64,000 nucleotides of DNA from a virus. The position numbers and the translations under genes are program-made. Location of the stretch: the IMG/VR virus record IMGVR_UViG_3300030406_003049, positions 30,948-94,947 of that record; one strand, 5' to 3'. Below are positions 15,704-22,238 of this stretch, in pieces (within the stretch, counting starts at the first letter, position 1; each line of letters begins with the position of its first letter). Under the pieces are notes generated by a model, which was given only the letters and a program-made list of their open reading frames with translations, was not told the origin of the DNA and did not search any database.

Positions 15704-15913
15704 TCACACTTCCTCAAAAGTCATGTTAAAACCTTCATGGCCTAAAATTGCTTTTACATCAAAATTATCTATTAATTTAATGTCATTCATACTTACATTA
15801 TCTTGTAAGAACTGAATTATTTTTTCAACCATCGTTCCCTTTTTCATTTCATCTAAGACATAGAGTTCACCGTCTACATCAAAGGTTATATTCCATATTG
15901 TTATATTCTTCAT
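15704..15913 (-). CDS. Hypothetical protein, 69 aa
   Basis: Predicted strands 'NITIWNITFDVDGELYVL' are followed by a helix (TMVEKIIQFLQDNV) and an acidic end. The strand-strand-helix start is reminiscent of a beta-grasp, but there is no Gly-Gly terminus (it ends TFEEV), so I do not call it a modifier. Start after GGAGGAATG. Confidence 0.55.
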   Translation of the reverse strand: MKNITIWNITFDVDGELYVLDEMKKGTMVEKIIQFLQDNVSMNDIKLIDNFDVKAILGHEGFNMTFEEV

Positions 15914-15916
15914 TTT

Positions 15917-16225
15917 TCATTCCTCCTCTCTTTTTTCTTTTTCTACTTTCTTTAAATCTTTACCGTGATATTTACTCCACGCCCTCACAAATGAAGACAT
16001 GATTATCGCTTCTGCTTTACCTTCGGCAAATAACTTAGGGTGTTCAAGACCCCTTCTTTTTGTTTCATCTATTACATTAAACATTAGATACATTGATTTA
16101 TTCAACCAACTTCTTATTTTGAAAGTTAGTCTATGAAGTTCCCTATCACTAATCCTAGTGATGGGTGTTTGTATTCCATCTTTATCTGTTATCACATACG
16201 CATAAGTTAATATATTATCTTCCAT
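15917..16225 (-). CDS. Hypothetical protein, 102 aa
   Basis: A helical protein with an N-terminal beta hairpin (LTYAYVITDKDGIQTPI), a middle segment 'DETKRRGLEHPKLFAEGKA' and a basic tail. It is separated by a single base from TFB's stop and probably shares its transcript. No motif recognised. Confidence 0.6.
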   Translation of the reverse strand: MEDNILTYAYVITDKDGIQTPITRISDRELHRLTFKIRSWLNKSMYLMFNVIDETKRRGLEHPKLFAEGKAEAIIMSSFVRAWSKYHGKDLKKVEKEKREEE

Positions 16226-16226
16226 T

Positions 16227-17078
16227 TTAATTTCTCCTTATTTCATTTATCTGTTTACCTCTCAATTGAGAGCATTGTTCATAACCAATCAAAGCCAACA
16301 GTTTCTTTGTGGTTAGTTTTATGTTAGAAGTGGCTACATTCGCCCTTTCTGCAATCTCTTTCTGTTTTATTGGGTGCAAAAACATATTTGCGGCAATCCA
16401 ACAAATGCTAGAATAGTAGACTGTTCCTTTAACACAATCAGTTTCTTGGGTTAAAGTTTCAAACACTTCTAAAACATCTTGACACTTTGAAGCATAATTC
16501 AAATCATCTGTAATCTTAGAAGTTATTTGTTTCAACATATAATTAGGGTCTGTCTTAACTTTGGTGTTGGTATTGTAGTATTTGTTTATTCTTTTAATTG
16601 CCCTGTTCAATGTCCTAGTATTACAAGAAAATTCCTGCCTTAATTGCTTTAAAGGAATAGGTGTCCTATTTTCTTTTAGAACATAATAAACTACCGCAGT
16701 TGCTTTTTCTTCAATTCCTAAAGTAGTTAGAACATTTTTTCTATACAAATCAGTATAGCATTCTTCAACTCTACTAGATAATGGGTGTCTAGGCATAAGT
16801 GTTGATAACAACATATTACACATTCTAAGCCCATTATCTAAATGAGTAGTGTTGCTTGCTATCCACTTGACACTTTTCTTATTTGAATCAACATGACTTC
16901 CTAATTTTTTCTTACCGCCATAATCCGGTGTGTGAACAAACTCTCCGCTTTTATCAACGGCTCTAACTGTTTGTTCAAACAATTCTGTTATTGCTATCAG
17001 CCCACAATCTACACAAGATAGTTCGCCTAAATTATCATTCATTTCAAAATTATTTCCTTCGCATTCAAGACACTTCAT
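16227..17078 (-). CDS. tfb: Transcription initiation factor B (TFB/TFIIB)
   Basis: This 283-residue protein has an N-terminal zinc ribbon (C3-L-E-C6 and C22-V-D-C25), a B-reader/linker region 'GEFVHTPDYGGKKKLGS', and two cyclin-like repeats, the second ending 'QKEIAERANVATSNIKLTTK', the helix-turn-helix that reads the BRE element. TFB joins TBP at archaeal promoters and recruits RNA polymerase. A virus copy could redirect the host enzyme to viral promoters such as those at 27.4-30.4 kb. Its start overlaps the 386-aa gene by 14 nt. Strong evidence for an archaeal host. Confidence 0.88.
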   Translation of the reverse strand: MKCLECEGNNFEMNDNLGELSCVDCGLIAITELFEQTVRAVDKSGEFVHTPDYGGKKKLGSHVDSNKKSVKWIASNTTHLDNGLRMCNMLLSTLMPRHPLSSRVEECYTDLYRKNVLTTLGIEEKATAVVYYVLKENRTPIPLKQLRQEFSCNTRTLNRAIKRINKYYNTNTKVKTDPNYMLKQITSKITDDLNYASKCQDVLEVFETLTQETDCVKGTVYYSSICWIAANMFLHPIKQKEIAERANVATSNIKLTTKKLLALIGYEQCSQLRGKQINEIRRN

Positions 17079-18225
17079 TTAACTCAATCCTTTCATTTTC
17101 ATTTGGTTTTTCTTTAAGATGGCTTTTGAGCGTATTAACTCTCGCCACCGTCATATTATCATTCATAACTGCTAATGCTCTAGTGCAAAATTGGTCGCCT
17201 AGAGAAGAACCTCTAGCCATATTATCTATACAAATCGGCCCACTCCAATACCAATTTTTAGTATTGGTTTCTTTATCAAATGTAAATTGTCTAACAAAGG
17301 TGGACACCATTTGAATATCCGACTTATATTTGTTATTAGTTAGTTTCCAATCATAGTCATTACCTTTGATATACATTCTATCCGGTATTCCGGCTTCATC
17401 ATAGAAGACTTTGATTCTATTCGGGAAATTACTTACCATTTCAGCAACCAACTCTCTAGCCTTACTTTCTACAATTTCATCGGTTCTGTTTTGCATTAGA
17501 AACGCTTTCATCATTTTAACATCGGACTCTCTAGGTTCTTTGTCCATCAACATGCTATAAAGTCTCTTTAATCCGACTCTTCTAAATTTACTATTCTTTC
17601 TACCATGAATATAATATCCACAAAAAGACTGTAAATCTTTCATTGAGATATTACCCCATACTCCATCACCAATCTCAATAGCAAACATCTTATCATCTAT
17701 TTGAGCAACATTAAGTCTAACTTCCTGTCTATCAAAATCCTCATAGAAATGGTAAGGTATTCTATTTTCTAAAGCATACTTTACATCTTCCGGCAAACTT
17801 AATGAAGAAAACAAAGTCTTCATTAAAACCGTATTATCGTCAGTAAAGCATGATTTGAACAATACCCTAGATAGCGCACTAGCAATAGTTTGCACACTTT
17901 CAGTTTGTCCGTTTAATCGGTATTTACCATTCTTTCTTGAAAGAGCAAATGGACAGTCCTTAATCCAAATAACACCATCTAAATCTCCATCTCTAAATGT
18001 GCTACCACTAGCATTACTATATCCCCATCTAGTTACTCTAGGCTTTTGTAATATAGTCTTGAACCATTTTTTCATAGCCGATTGAAGGGGGTCTTTGTAT
18101 GACCTATCACTATATATTGTTTCTTGGCCTACTCCACCATGCCTACAAAGATTACTTCTAACCAATGTTTTGTATGATTTTTGTTGGTCGTCGGGCGACA
18201 TTATTCTTATATTTATTTCTCTCAT
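17065..18225 (-). CDS. Hypothetical protein, 386 aa
   Basis: A large protein I do not recognise. The N-terminal part has 'SNLCRHGGVGQETIYSDRS' and 'TRWGYSNASGSTFRDGDLD'; the middle holds 'IDDKMFAIEIGDGVWGNI'; the end is basic and helical. No Walker, nuclease or polymerase motif is evident. It is directly upstream of TFB and overlaps it. A primase or transcription partner would fit the place, but the sequence does not show this. Confidence 0.7.
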   Translation of the reverse strand: MREINIRIMSPDDQQKSYKTLVRSNLCRHGGVGQETIYSDRSYKDPLQSAMKKWFKTILQKPRVTRWGYSNASGSTFRDGDLDGVIWIKDCPFALSRKNGKYRLNGQTESVQTIASALSRVLFKSCFTDDNTVLMKTLFSSLSLPEDVKYALENRIPYHFYEDFDRQEVRLNVAQIDDKMFAIEIGDGVWGNISMKDLQSFCGYYIHGRKNSKFRRVGLKRLYSMLMDKEPRESDVKMMKAFLMQNRTDEIVESKARELVAEMVSNFPNRIKVFYDEAGIPDRMYIKGNDYDWKLTNNKYKSDIQMVSTFVRQFTFDKETNTKNWYWSGPICIDNMARGSSLGDQFCTRALAVMNDNMTVARVNTLKSHLKEKPNENERIELNEVS

Positions 18226-18229
18226 TTTA

Positions 18230-18397
18230 TCACATCATATATATTTTTGAATCTGATTTAGGCACACATTTTTTGTGCCTTTCTAATTTAATTTCTTCGG
18301 GCAATAATAGTTGCCCTCCGCATACACGGCATCTAGTAGCGATTCTTTTCTTATACGCTCTATGGCTACTAACATAGTTCGGGTCTTTTTCTTTCAT
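18230..18397 (-). CDS. Zinc-binding small protein, 55 aa
   Basis: I start at ATG 18397 (GGAG 8 nt upstream) rather than the far longer frame, whose N-terminus would overlap the upstream gene by 110 nt. The product has 'CRVCGGQLLLPEEIKL' followed by 'ERHKKC', a C2HC-type zinc site of the kind in short viral fingers. Confidence 0.55.
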   Translation of the reverse strand: MKEKDPNYVSSHRAYKKRIATRCRVCGGQLLLPEEIKLERHKKCVPKSDSKIYMM

Positions 18398-18716
18398 ATA
18401 AATTACTCCAATTTTTATTAAATTCACATATTTTACATTCTTTTTCACAATTAACATCGTGAAACTTGAAAGCCTCAAGTCTTATTGGGAAGTTTCTTTT
18501 TTTCCAACGAGTAAAGCCTTCATCAATAGCGGGTTCGTGATTCCACAATTCATCATTAAGTATTTGGTTCAATAAGTATTTCTTGTTCATTCTTTCAGTA
18601 TTCAACACATGAAAGAATTTTTTAATGTTATCGTCTTTTTCAAAGTTATCCTTAATATCATGGATAATAAATGAATATGCACACTTAGCATAGTCGTCAA
18701 TATCAAGGTCAAGCAC
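18369..18716 (-). CDS. Hypothetical protein with C-terminal Cys cluster, 115 aa
   Basis: I place the start at GTG 18716, preceded by GGTGA. A longer in-frame ATG at 18791 would read through a perfect 11-bp hairpin at 18730-18759. The N-terminus is acidic (VLDLDIDDYAKCAYSF); the end has CEKECKICEFNKNW, four Cys that could hold zinc or an iron-sulfur group. Function unknown. Confidence 0.55.
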   Translation of the reverse strand: MLDLDIDDYAKCAYSFIIHDIKDNFEKDDNIKKFFHVLNTERMNKKYLLNQILNDELWNHEPAIDEGFTRWKKRNFPIRLEAFKFHDVNCEKECKICEFNKNWSNLYERKRPELC

Positions 18717-18729
18717 TATCTCACCAAAT

Positions 18730-18759
18730 GGGGAGAGGGTATATTTCAACCCTCTCCCC
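18730..18759 (-). terminator. Strong hairpin after ubiquitin-like gene
   Basis: GGGGAGAGGGT and ACCCTCTCCCC form a perfect 11-bp stem with an 8-nt loop. It begins 44 nt past the stop of the ubiquitin-like gene and ends just before the GGTGA/GTG start of the next gene. No U tract follows, so it may end, stabilise or process the transcript. Confidence 0.6.
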
Positions 18760-18803
18760 CAAACACAATTCACAAGAAGATGAATTATCAACTTATTCCT
18801 TGT

Positions 18804-19004
18804 TTAGCCACCAACGATAGCAGGGGTCAAATCAACCATTTCTACCGTGTCCCAATTGATTTCGTTGATAGTTTCACGGCTAACCATTACACCATCAACA
18901 AAAACCCAATGTGTCGGGTGTGTGTCTATCTGTTCAATTACTTCACTTGCCTCAAGTTGCGAAGTGTAGTGTCCCATTTCGTTCTGTATTCTCAATTTTA
19001 TCAT
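18804..19004 (-). CDS. Ubiquitin-like beta-grasp protein ending in Gly-Gly
   Basis: 66 residues whose last two are Gly65-Gly66 directly before the stop. The order strand MIKLRIQ, strand around 'GHYTSQLEA', helix 'SEVIEQIDTHP', strand HWVFVDG, and end strand 'DTVEMVDLTPAIVGG' matches the MoaD/ThiS/SAMP beta-grasp fold; the ending parallels the 'VAFIPPVAGG' tails of MoaD. Such tails are adenylated by E1-like enzymes. The genome also encodes an E1-like protein (14810) and a JAMM isopeptidase (13907). It appears monocistronic, with its own TATA box and a hairpin after it. MoaD/ThiS-type sulfur carriage is an alternative. Confidence 0.8.
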   Translation of the reverse strand: MIKLRIQNEMGHYTSQLEASEVIEQIDTHPTHWVFVDGVMVSRETINEINWDTVEMVDLTPAIVGG

Positions 19005-19101
19005 ATCTATTTCTCCTGTTTTCTCTTCTTTTTAATCACTATTTAAAGCGAGCCTGATTTTAGGCAGGGCTTTGATTAATGAAATTAAATTAATAATCAA
19101 T
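19005..19101 (-). promoter_or_regulatory. Promoter of ubiquitin-like gene
   Basis: On the minus strand CTTTAAATAG (about 19038-19047), a good archaeal TATA match, lies about 35 nt before the ATG at 19004, with AGGAGA as ribosome-binding site. A short inverted repeat, GCCT-6-AGGC, overlaps the upstream edge and could be an operator. It makes the Gly-Gly gene a separate unit. Confidence 0.5.
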
Positions 19102-19368
19102 TTAATCTTCACCCCTACCGTTTATTTGTCTTTGCGTGTCATTATCATCAATTTCAAATATTCTTTGTTCCCTCAAATATCCATCTAAAATCATATCAAT
19201 TTTTTCCGGCAGGGCTTCAAAGATACCTAAGATTAATCGTCTATTTAAAGACAACCATATTTTATGTTGAGTATTCAACACAACCTTTGGTTCATCGTCT
19301 TCATTCATTGAAATTACCATTGGAGGTAATTCTATATCTTGCACTATTTTAAATTCTACTTTTCTCAT
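19102..19368 (-). CDS. Hypothetical protein, 88 aa
   Basis: A strand-rich N-terminus (RKVEFKIVQDIELPPMVIS), a central 'LNTQHKIWLSLNRRLI', and an acidic/polar end. No motif known to me. It ends 97 nt before the ubiquitin-like gene, in front of that gene's promoter. Confidence 0.6.
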   Translation of the reverse strand: MRKVEFKIVQDIELPPMVISMNEDDEPKVVLNTQHKIWLSLNRRLILGIFEALPEKIDMILDGYLREQRIFEIDDNDTQRQINGRGED

Positions 19369-19380
19369 TTCTATTTCTCC

Positions 19381-19698
19381 TTATACACAATTGAAATACA
19401 TCAGTAATCCTCTAATATCTTTAGATTCTACCATGCTTTCAAGTTCTCTAAAATCACCATAGTATTCTTGTTTGTAGCCTCTTTGCTCATGTAGAATCAT
19501 CATTTTGTTAGTTAATGATTGAATGAGTTTTTGTTTACTAACATTACTAAGCAATTTGTTTATTTTAATCATCAATTCTCTTTCCTCGTATTCTTTCGCC
19601 ATACAATCGGTGCATTGTTCTTTCTGCATAACATCATGTCCTATTGAAAAAACATCTACCCAACCGACTCCATCGCATGTTTCACATTTATATTTCAT
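19381..19698 (-). CDS. Zinc-ribbon plus helical protein, 105 aa
   Basis: Starts MKYKCETCDGVGWVD and has a second pair, CTDC, making a DnaJ-like CxxCxGxG...CxxC ribbon; the rest is helical and charged. It overlaps the 46-aa gene by 4 nt. Possibly RNA/DNA or protein binding; unknown. Confidence 0.6.
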   Translation of the reverse strand: MKYKCETCDGVGWVDVFSIGHDVMQKEQCTDCMAKEYEERELMIKINKLLSNVSKQKLIQSLTNKMMILHEQRGYKQEYYGDFRELESMVESKDIRGLLMYFNCV

Positions 19699-19835
19699 TT
19701 GTTATTCCTCTCCTCTCTTAATTCTTCTATTACTTCTAACATCGTATCTAAATCAACATCTATTCCATTCTTTAGTTCTTGCACTTGAGAATGCAACCAT
19801 TCTAATTTGAAGTTAATTACAAAATCATTACTCAT
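19695..19835 (-). CDS. Hypothetical small protein, 46 aa
   Basis: From ATG 19835: MSNDFVINFKLEWLHSQVQE, an amphipathic helix with heptad-like Leu/Val and an acidic/basic end. It overlaps both neighbours as ATGA, consistent with a coupled gene. Confidence 0.5.
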   Translation of the reverse strand: MSNDFVINFKLEWLHSQVQELKNGIDVDLDTMLEVIEELREERNNK

Positions 19836-20470
19836 TGTTCCACCTTCAATAATTTCAAGTCAGCACCAAATTGTTCATTGAATGCTTTTATTTCTTCATT
19901 GTATTTGATTGCATAATGACTCTTAGGCCACCATTCCGGTGTTCTATCTTGCCTCCATTCAGCAAACTTCCACTTACCTTCAAGGTAATAATGCCTATAA
20001 GAATCAATTACATATTCCCAACAATGTTCACCATACTCGTTATCTATCCTATACTCATCAGCCATAGCAATATCAACGGGTGTTGCTAGTTTAGAATCAC
20101 CATCATACTCTATTGGAGTAGATAATATTCTACTATAAGTCCCATGAGTCTTACCATATCTATATGTGTATTCAGCACACAAAGCAATAGAATGTTCAAA
20201 TAACCACATAGTATTGTGGATATTTTTTCTAGCCCAAATAGTGCTAGGGTGATTAAGCATAGCGGGTTTCATTAGAGTTGATTCTATTTCTTCATGGTAT
20301 TCTTTGAGTCTTCTTAGACTTGGTTCATATCCGTATCTATCAGCAAACTCATTAAACAAAGCATTAGTATGTAGCATTTGACAACTTTCAGTCGGCATCT
20401 TAACTATGTGCTTATCTAACATTTGTTTTGCTGATTCAATCGGGTCTTTTGATAGTGCAAATATATTCAT
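19832..20470 (-). CDS. Conserved viral protein ('DKHIVKMPTESCQML' family)
   Basis: This 212-residue protein begins 'MNIFALSKDPIESAKQML' and continues 'DKHIVKMPTESCQMLHTN', 'LNHPSTIWARKN' and 'EYTYRYGKTH'. I recall this pattern from cyanophages and giant viruses, where proteins start MNIF...CDKHVVKM; it is sometimes listed near pyrimidine-dimer excision proteins, but I cannot verify that activity. It is coupled to small genes on both sides. Confidence 0.6.
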   Translation of the reverse strand: MNIFALSKDPIESAKQMLDKHIVKMPTESCQMLHTNALFNEFADRYGYEPSLRRLKEYHEEIESTLMKPAMLNHPSTIWARKNIHNTMWLFEHSIALCAEYTYRYGKTHGTYSRILSTPIEYDGDSKLATPVDIAMADEYRIDNEYGEHCWEYVIDSYRHYYLEGKWKFAEWRQDRTPEWWPKSHYAIKYNEEIKAFNEQFGADLKLLKVEQ

Positions 20471-20565
20471 TCTTCTTCACCCCTATCATCTTCTAATATT
20501 CCCCATGATACCATAAGTTCAATTAAGTCTTCTTTACTCTTATATTCGCAATCGCTAACCTTCAT
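20467..20565 (-). CDS. Hypothetical small protein, 32 aa
   Basis: The frame from ATG 20565 (MKVSDCEYKSKEDLIELM) is acidic and overlaps both neighbours by 4 nt. The coupling suggests a real gene; nothing can be said of its role. Confidence 0.45.
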   Translation of the reverse strand: MKVSDCEYKSKEDLIELMVSWGILEDDRGEEE

Positions 20566-20780
20566 TGTTCAATCCTCTCCTGTTGGCTTTCTAAGGTAAT
20601 TATGGTGTTAATTAGTTGCTCTCTAGCATTGTCATAATTGCCTTCATCTAGGTGCATTAATGCGGCATATACCATACCGATAGTTCCTTTGACTATATCA
20701 TCAATATAGCCTTTCAATCTTTGACATTGTTCATTCAAAGTTTTTTGGACTTCTTCTAATATTTTTTCTTTATCATTCAT
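20562..20780 (-). CDS. Hypothetical protein, 72 aa
   Basis: A helical protein (MNDKEKILEEVQKTLNEQ; MVYAALMHLDEGNYDNAREQ). The second part looks like one TPR-like helix pair. It overlaps the zinc-ribbon gene upstream by 4 nt. Confidence 0.6.
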   Translation of the reverse strand: MNDKEKILEEVQKTLNEQCQRLKGYIDDIVKGTIGMVYAALMHLDEGNYDNAREQLINTIITLESQQERIEQ

Positions 20781-21016
20781 TTTTTCTCACCTTGTAATTC
20801 TTTCATGTGTTCAACTATACTTTCTCTTGAAGTATCATACCCACATGATGTGCATTGAATAGATGGTGGTTCGCCATCGTTAGTCCATTCCCTTAGAACA
20901 TGACCGTCAAACTCTAAGTCGCCATCATCATTCATATACACAGAATAGTGTTGAAATACGCATTCAACAGATACCATGTTTTCTTTACCGCACATAGGGC
21001 ATACTAATTCTTTCAT
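20777..21016 (-). CDS. Zinc-ribbon protein, 79 aa
   Basis: Begins MKELVCPMCGKENMVSVEC and has a second pair CTSCGYDTSR about 45 residues later, a full zinc ribbon with a beta insert. It overlaps both neighbours by 4 nt. Role unknown. Confidence 0.6.
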   Translation of the reverse strand: MKELVCPMCGKENMVSVECVFQHYSVYMNDDGDLEFDGHVLREWTNDGEPPSIQCTSCGYDTSRESIVEHMKELQGEKK

Positions 21017-21234
21017 TCAATCACCTTCTTTTGTGTCCAGTATTGGTAAGATAACAAAGCCAAAAGCATTCCATTGTAATTAATAGGGCTACAATTCTCT
21101 TTGAAATGATTTAATCCCATATCTAATGCTTCCGTTGCTCTCTTTAGATACTCGGTCTTTGTTTCTTTATCGGTTGCATCAAATACATTACCAAAACCAT
21201 CTTCTAGTATTTTCCATATTTCTTCTTCATTCAT
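21013..21234 (-). CDS. Hypothetical protein, 73 aa
   Basis: Acidic helical protein (MNEEEIWKILEDGFGNVFD) with 'TKTEYLKRATEALDMGLNHF'. No recognised motif; 2 nt after the upstream gene's stop. Confidence 0.6.
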   Translation of the reverse strand: MNEEEIWKILEDGFGNVFDATDKETKTEYLKRATEALDMGLNHFKENCSPINYNGMLLALLSYQYWTQKKVIE

Positions 21235-21236
21235 TT

Positions 21237-21464
21237 TTATTTTCCCTCCTCATTCCAAACAACATTGTTCCAATCTTCGTCTGTCCAATGGTCTGTTAAT
21301 TGTTCATATCTAGCATATATACGATTAAGTTCTTTACGCAAGCGTTGGACTTGTGCAAGTGCTTTTTGATATTCTGCAAATATGAATGCTTGAAAAGAAC
21401 CCATTGGTTCTTCCATCAACACCCATTCTTCATAGGCTTGTTCGTGTTTGTCTATGTCAGTCAT
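21237..21464 (-). CDS. Hypothetical protein, 75 aa, coiled coil
   Basis: An acidic start (MTDIDKHEQAYEEWVLMEEP) and a long helix 'YQKALAQVQRLRKELNRIY' with heptad repeats, then 'HWTDEDWNNVVW'. Likely a small oligomeric accessory protein; unknown. Confidence 0.6.
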   Translation of the reverse strand: MTDIDKHEQAYEEWVLMEEPMGSFQAFIFAEYQKALAQVQRLRKELNRIYARYEQLTDHWTDEDWNNVVWNEEGK

Positions 21465-21634
21465 TTAATCATCTCCTGTTTAGATAACTCATAGGCTTTG
21501 TATGGGGATATTCCCGAAGCCGTAAGTATTCTACATATTCCTATTCTTTTTTCTTCCATAGAAACAAGCCTGTTTAGATATTCGGGCTTATATAATCTAT
21601 GATTTATTGTTGGTATTACATCTTTCATTTTCAT
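21461..21634 (-). CDS. Hypothetical protein, 57 aa
   Basis: From ATG 21634: MKMKDVIPTINHRLYKPEYL, then a helix-turn-helix-like 'ILTASGISPYKAYELSKQ'. The stop overlaps the next start as ATGA. A small DNA-binding protein is possible. Confidence 0.5.
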   Translation of the reverse strand: MKMKDVIPTINHRLYKPEYLNRLVSMEEKRIGICRILTASGISPYKAYELSKQEMIK

Positions 21635-21636
21635 TT

Positions 21637-21804
21637 TTATTCCTCTCTTTTAAGTAATTCTTGAGTTATCGCTTGCATCAGTGAAAACTCGTATTTACAA
21701 TCAAATCTAAGTTGATTGTAAAGACTCAACAAAGTTTCACTTTCCATAGTGAGTATCTCAAATTTATTCGGTAGCGTTGAATACATATCTCTTACAAATT
21801 TCAT
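21637..21804 (-). CDS. Hypothetical protein, 55 aa
   Basis: From ATG 21804 after GGAGGAATAAAA: MKFVRDMYSTLPNKFEILTM, then a helical end (LMQAITQELLKREE). Spacing to both neighbours is only 2 nt, and the ribosome-binding site is the standard one for this block. Confidence 0.5.
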   Translation of the reverse strand: MKFVRDMYSTLPNKFEILTMESETLLSLYNQLRFDCKYEFSLMQAITQELLKREE

Positions 21805-21806
21805 TT

Positions 21807-22046
21807 TTATTCCTCCTTTACTGCGGGTGGTATGTAGTCTTTGTCATATATCTCAAATAGTTCTATATGACAATGACTACATAGTTGGACTAGAATATTG
21901 TTTTCTGTTTCTTCTAGTTCTATAGTTTTGATTTCCATAAATACCATATGTGAAGCCATTAGACCGCACTTATAGCATTTAGGAACTTTCTCTTTTTGTT
22001 CTTTTACAAAGAACTTCTTTATCCAGTCAAACAACTCAATCACCAA
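21807..22046 (-). CDS. Zinc-ribbon protein, 79 aa
   Basis: An amphipathic basic start (MVIELFDWIKKFFVKEQKEK), then CYKCG and CSHCHIELF 34 residues apart. The ribbon resembles small HNH-like or nucleic-acid-binding domains, but catalytic residues are absent. Confidence 0.6.
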   Translation of the reverse strand: MVIELFDWIKKFFVKEQKEKVPKCYKCGLMASHMVFMEIKTIELEETENNILVQLCSHCHIELFEIYDKDYIPPAVKEE

Positions 22047-22049
22047 GAA

Positions 22050-22238
22050 TCATATTTGACCCTTGAAGAATTTTTTGTAGGCTTCAATAAACTTTCTTGC
22101 TCTTAGATGTTTATTATCATCAAGAAACTTATCAAATTCTTTTATTAGCCCAACAAGATATTCCCCATCTTTATTCAAATCTTCTTTCGGCTTAGAGCGT
22201 GTCTGTCTCTTATTGTTAGTTTTCTTCTTTTGTGTCAT
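22050..22238 (-). CDS. Small basic protein, 62 aa
   Basis: Very basic N-terminus (MTQKKKTNNKRQTRSKPK) then a helix ending KFFKGQI. It could bind nucleic acid. It overlaps the start region of the 446-aa gene's stop by 4 nt. Confidence 0.55.
   Translation of the reverse strand: MTQKKKTNNKRQTRSKPKEDLNKDGEYLVGLIKEFDKFLDDNKHLRARKFIEAYKKFFKGQI

Noticed and set aside
15704-15913. 69-aa protein as a second ubiquitin-like modifier
   Set aside because: The beta-grasp-like start is weak, and the C-terminus is acidic without Gly-Gly.
18717-18791. Longer N-terminus for the 115-aa protein, from ATG 18791
   Set aside because: It would translate a perfect 11-bp hairpin and has no ribosome-binding site; GTG 18716 has GGTGA.
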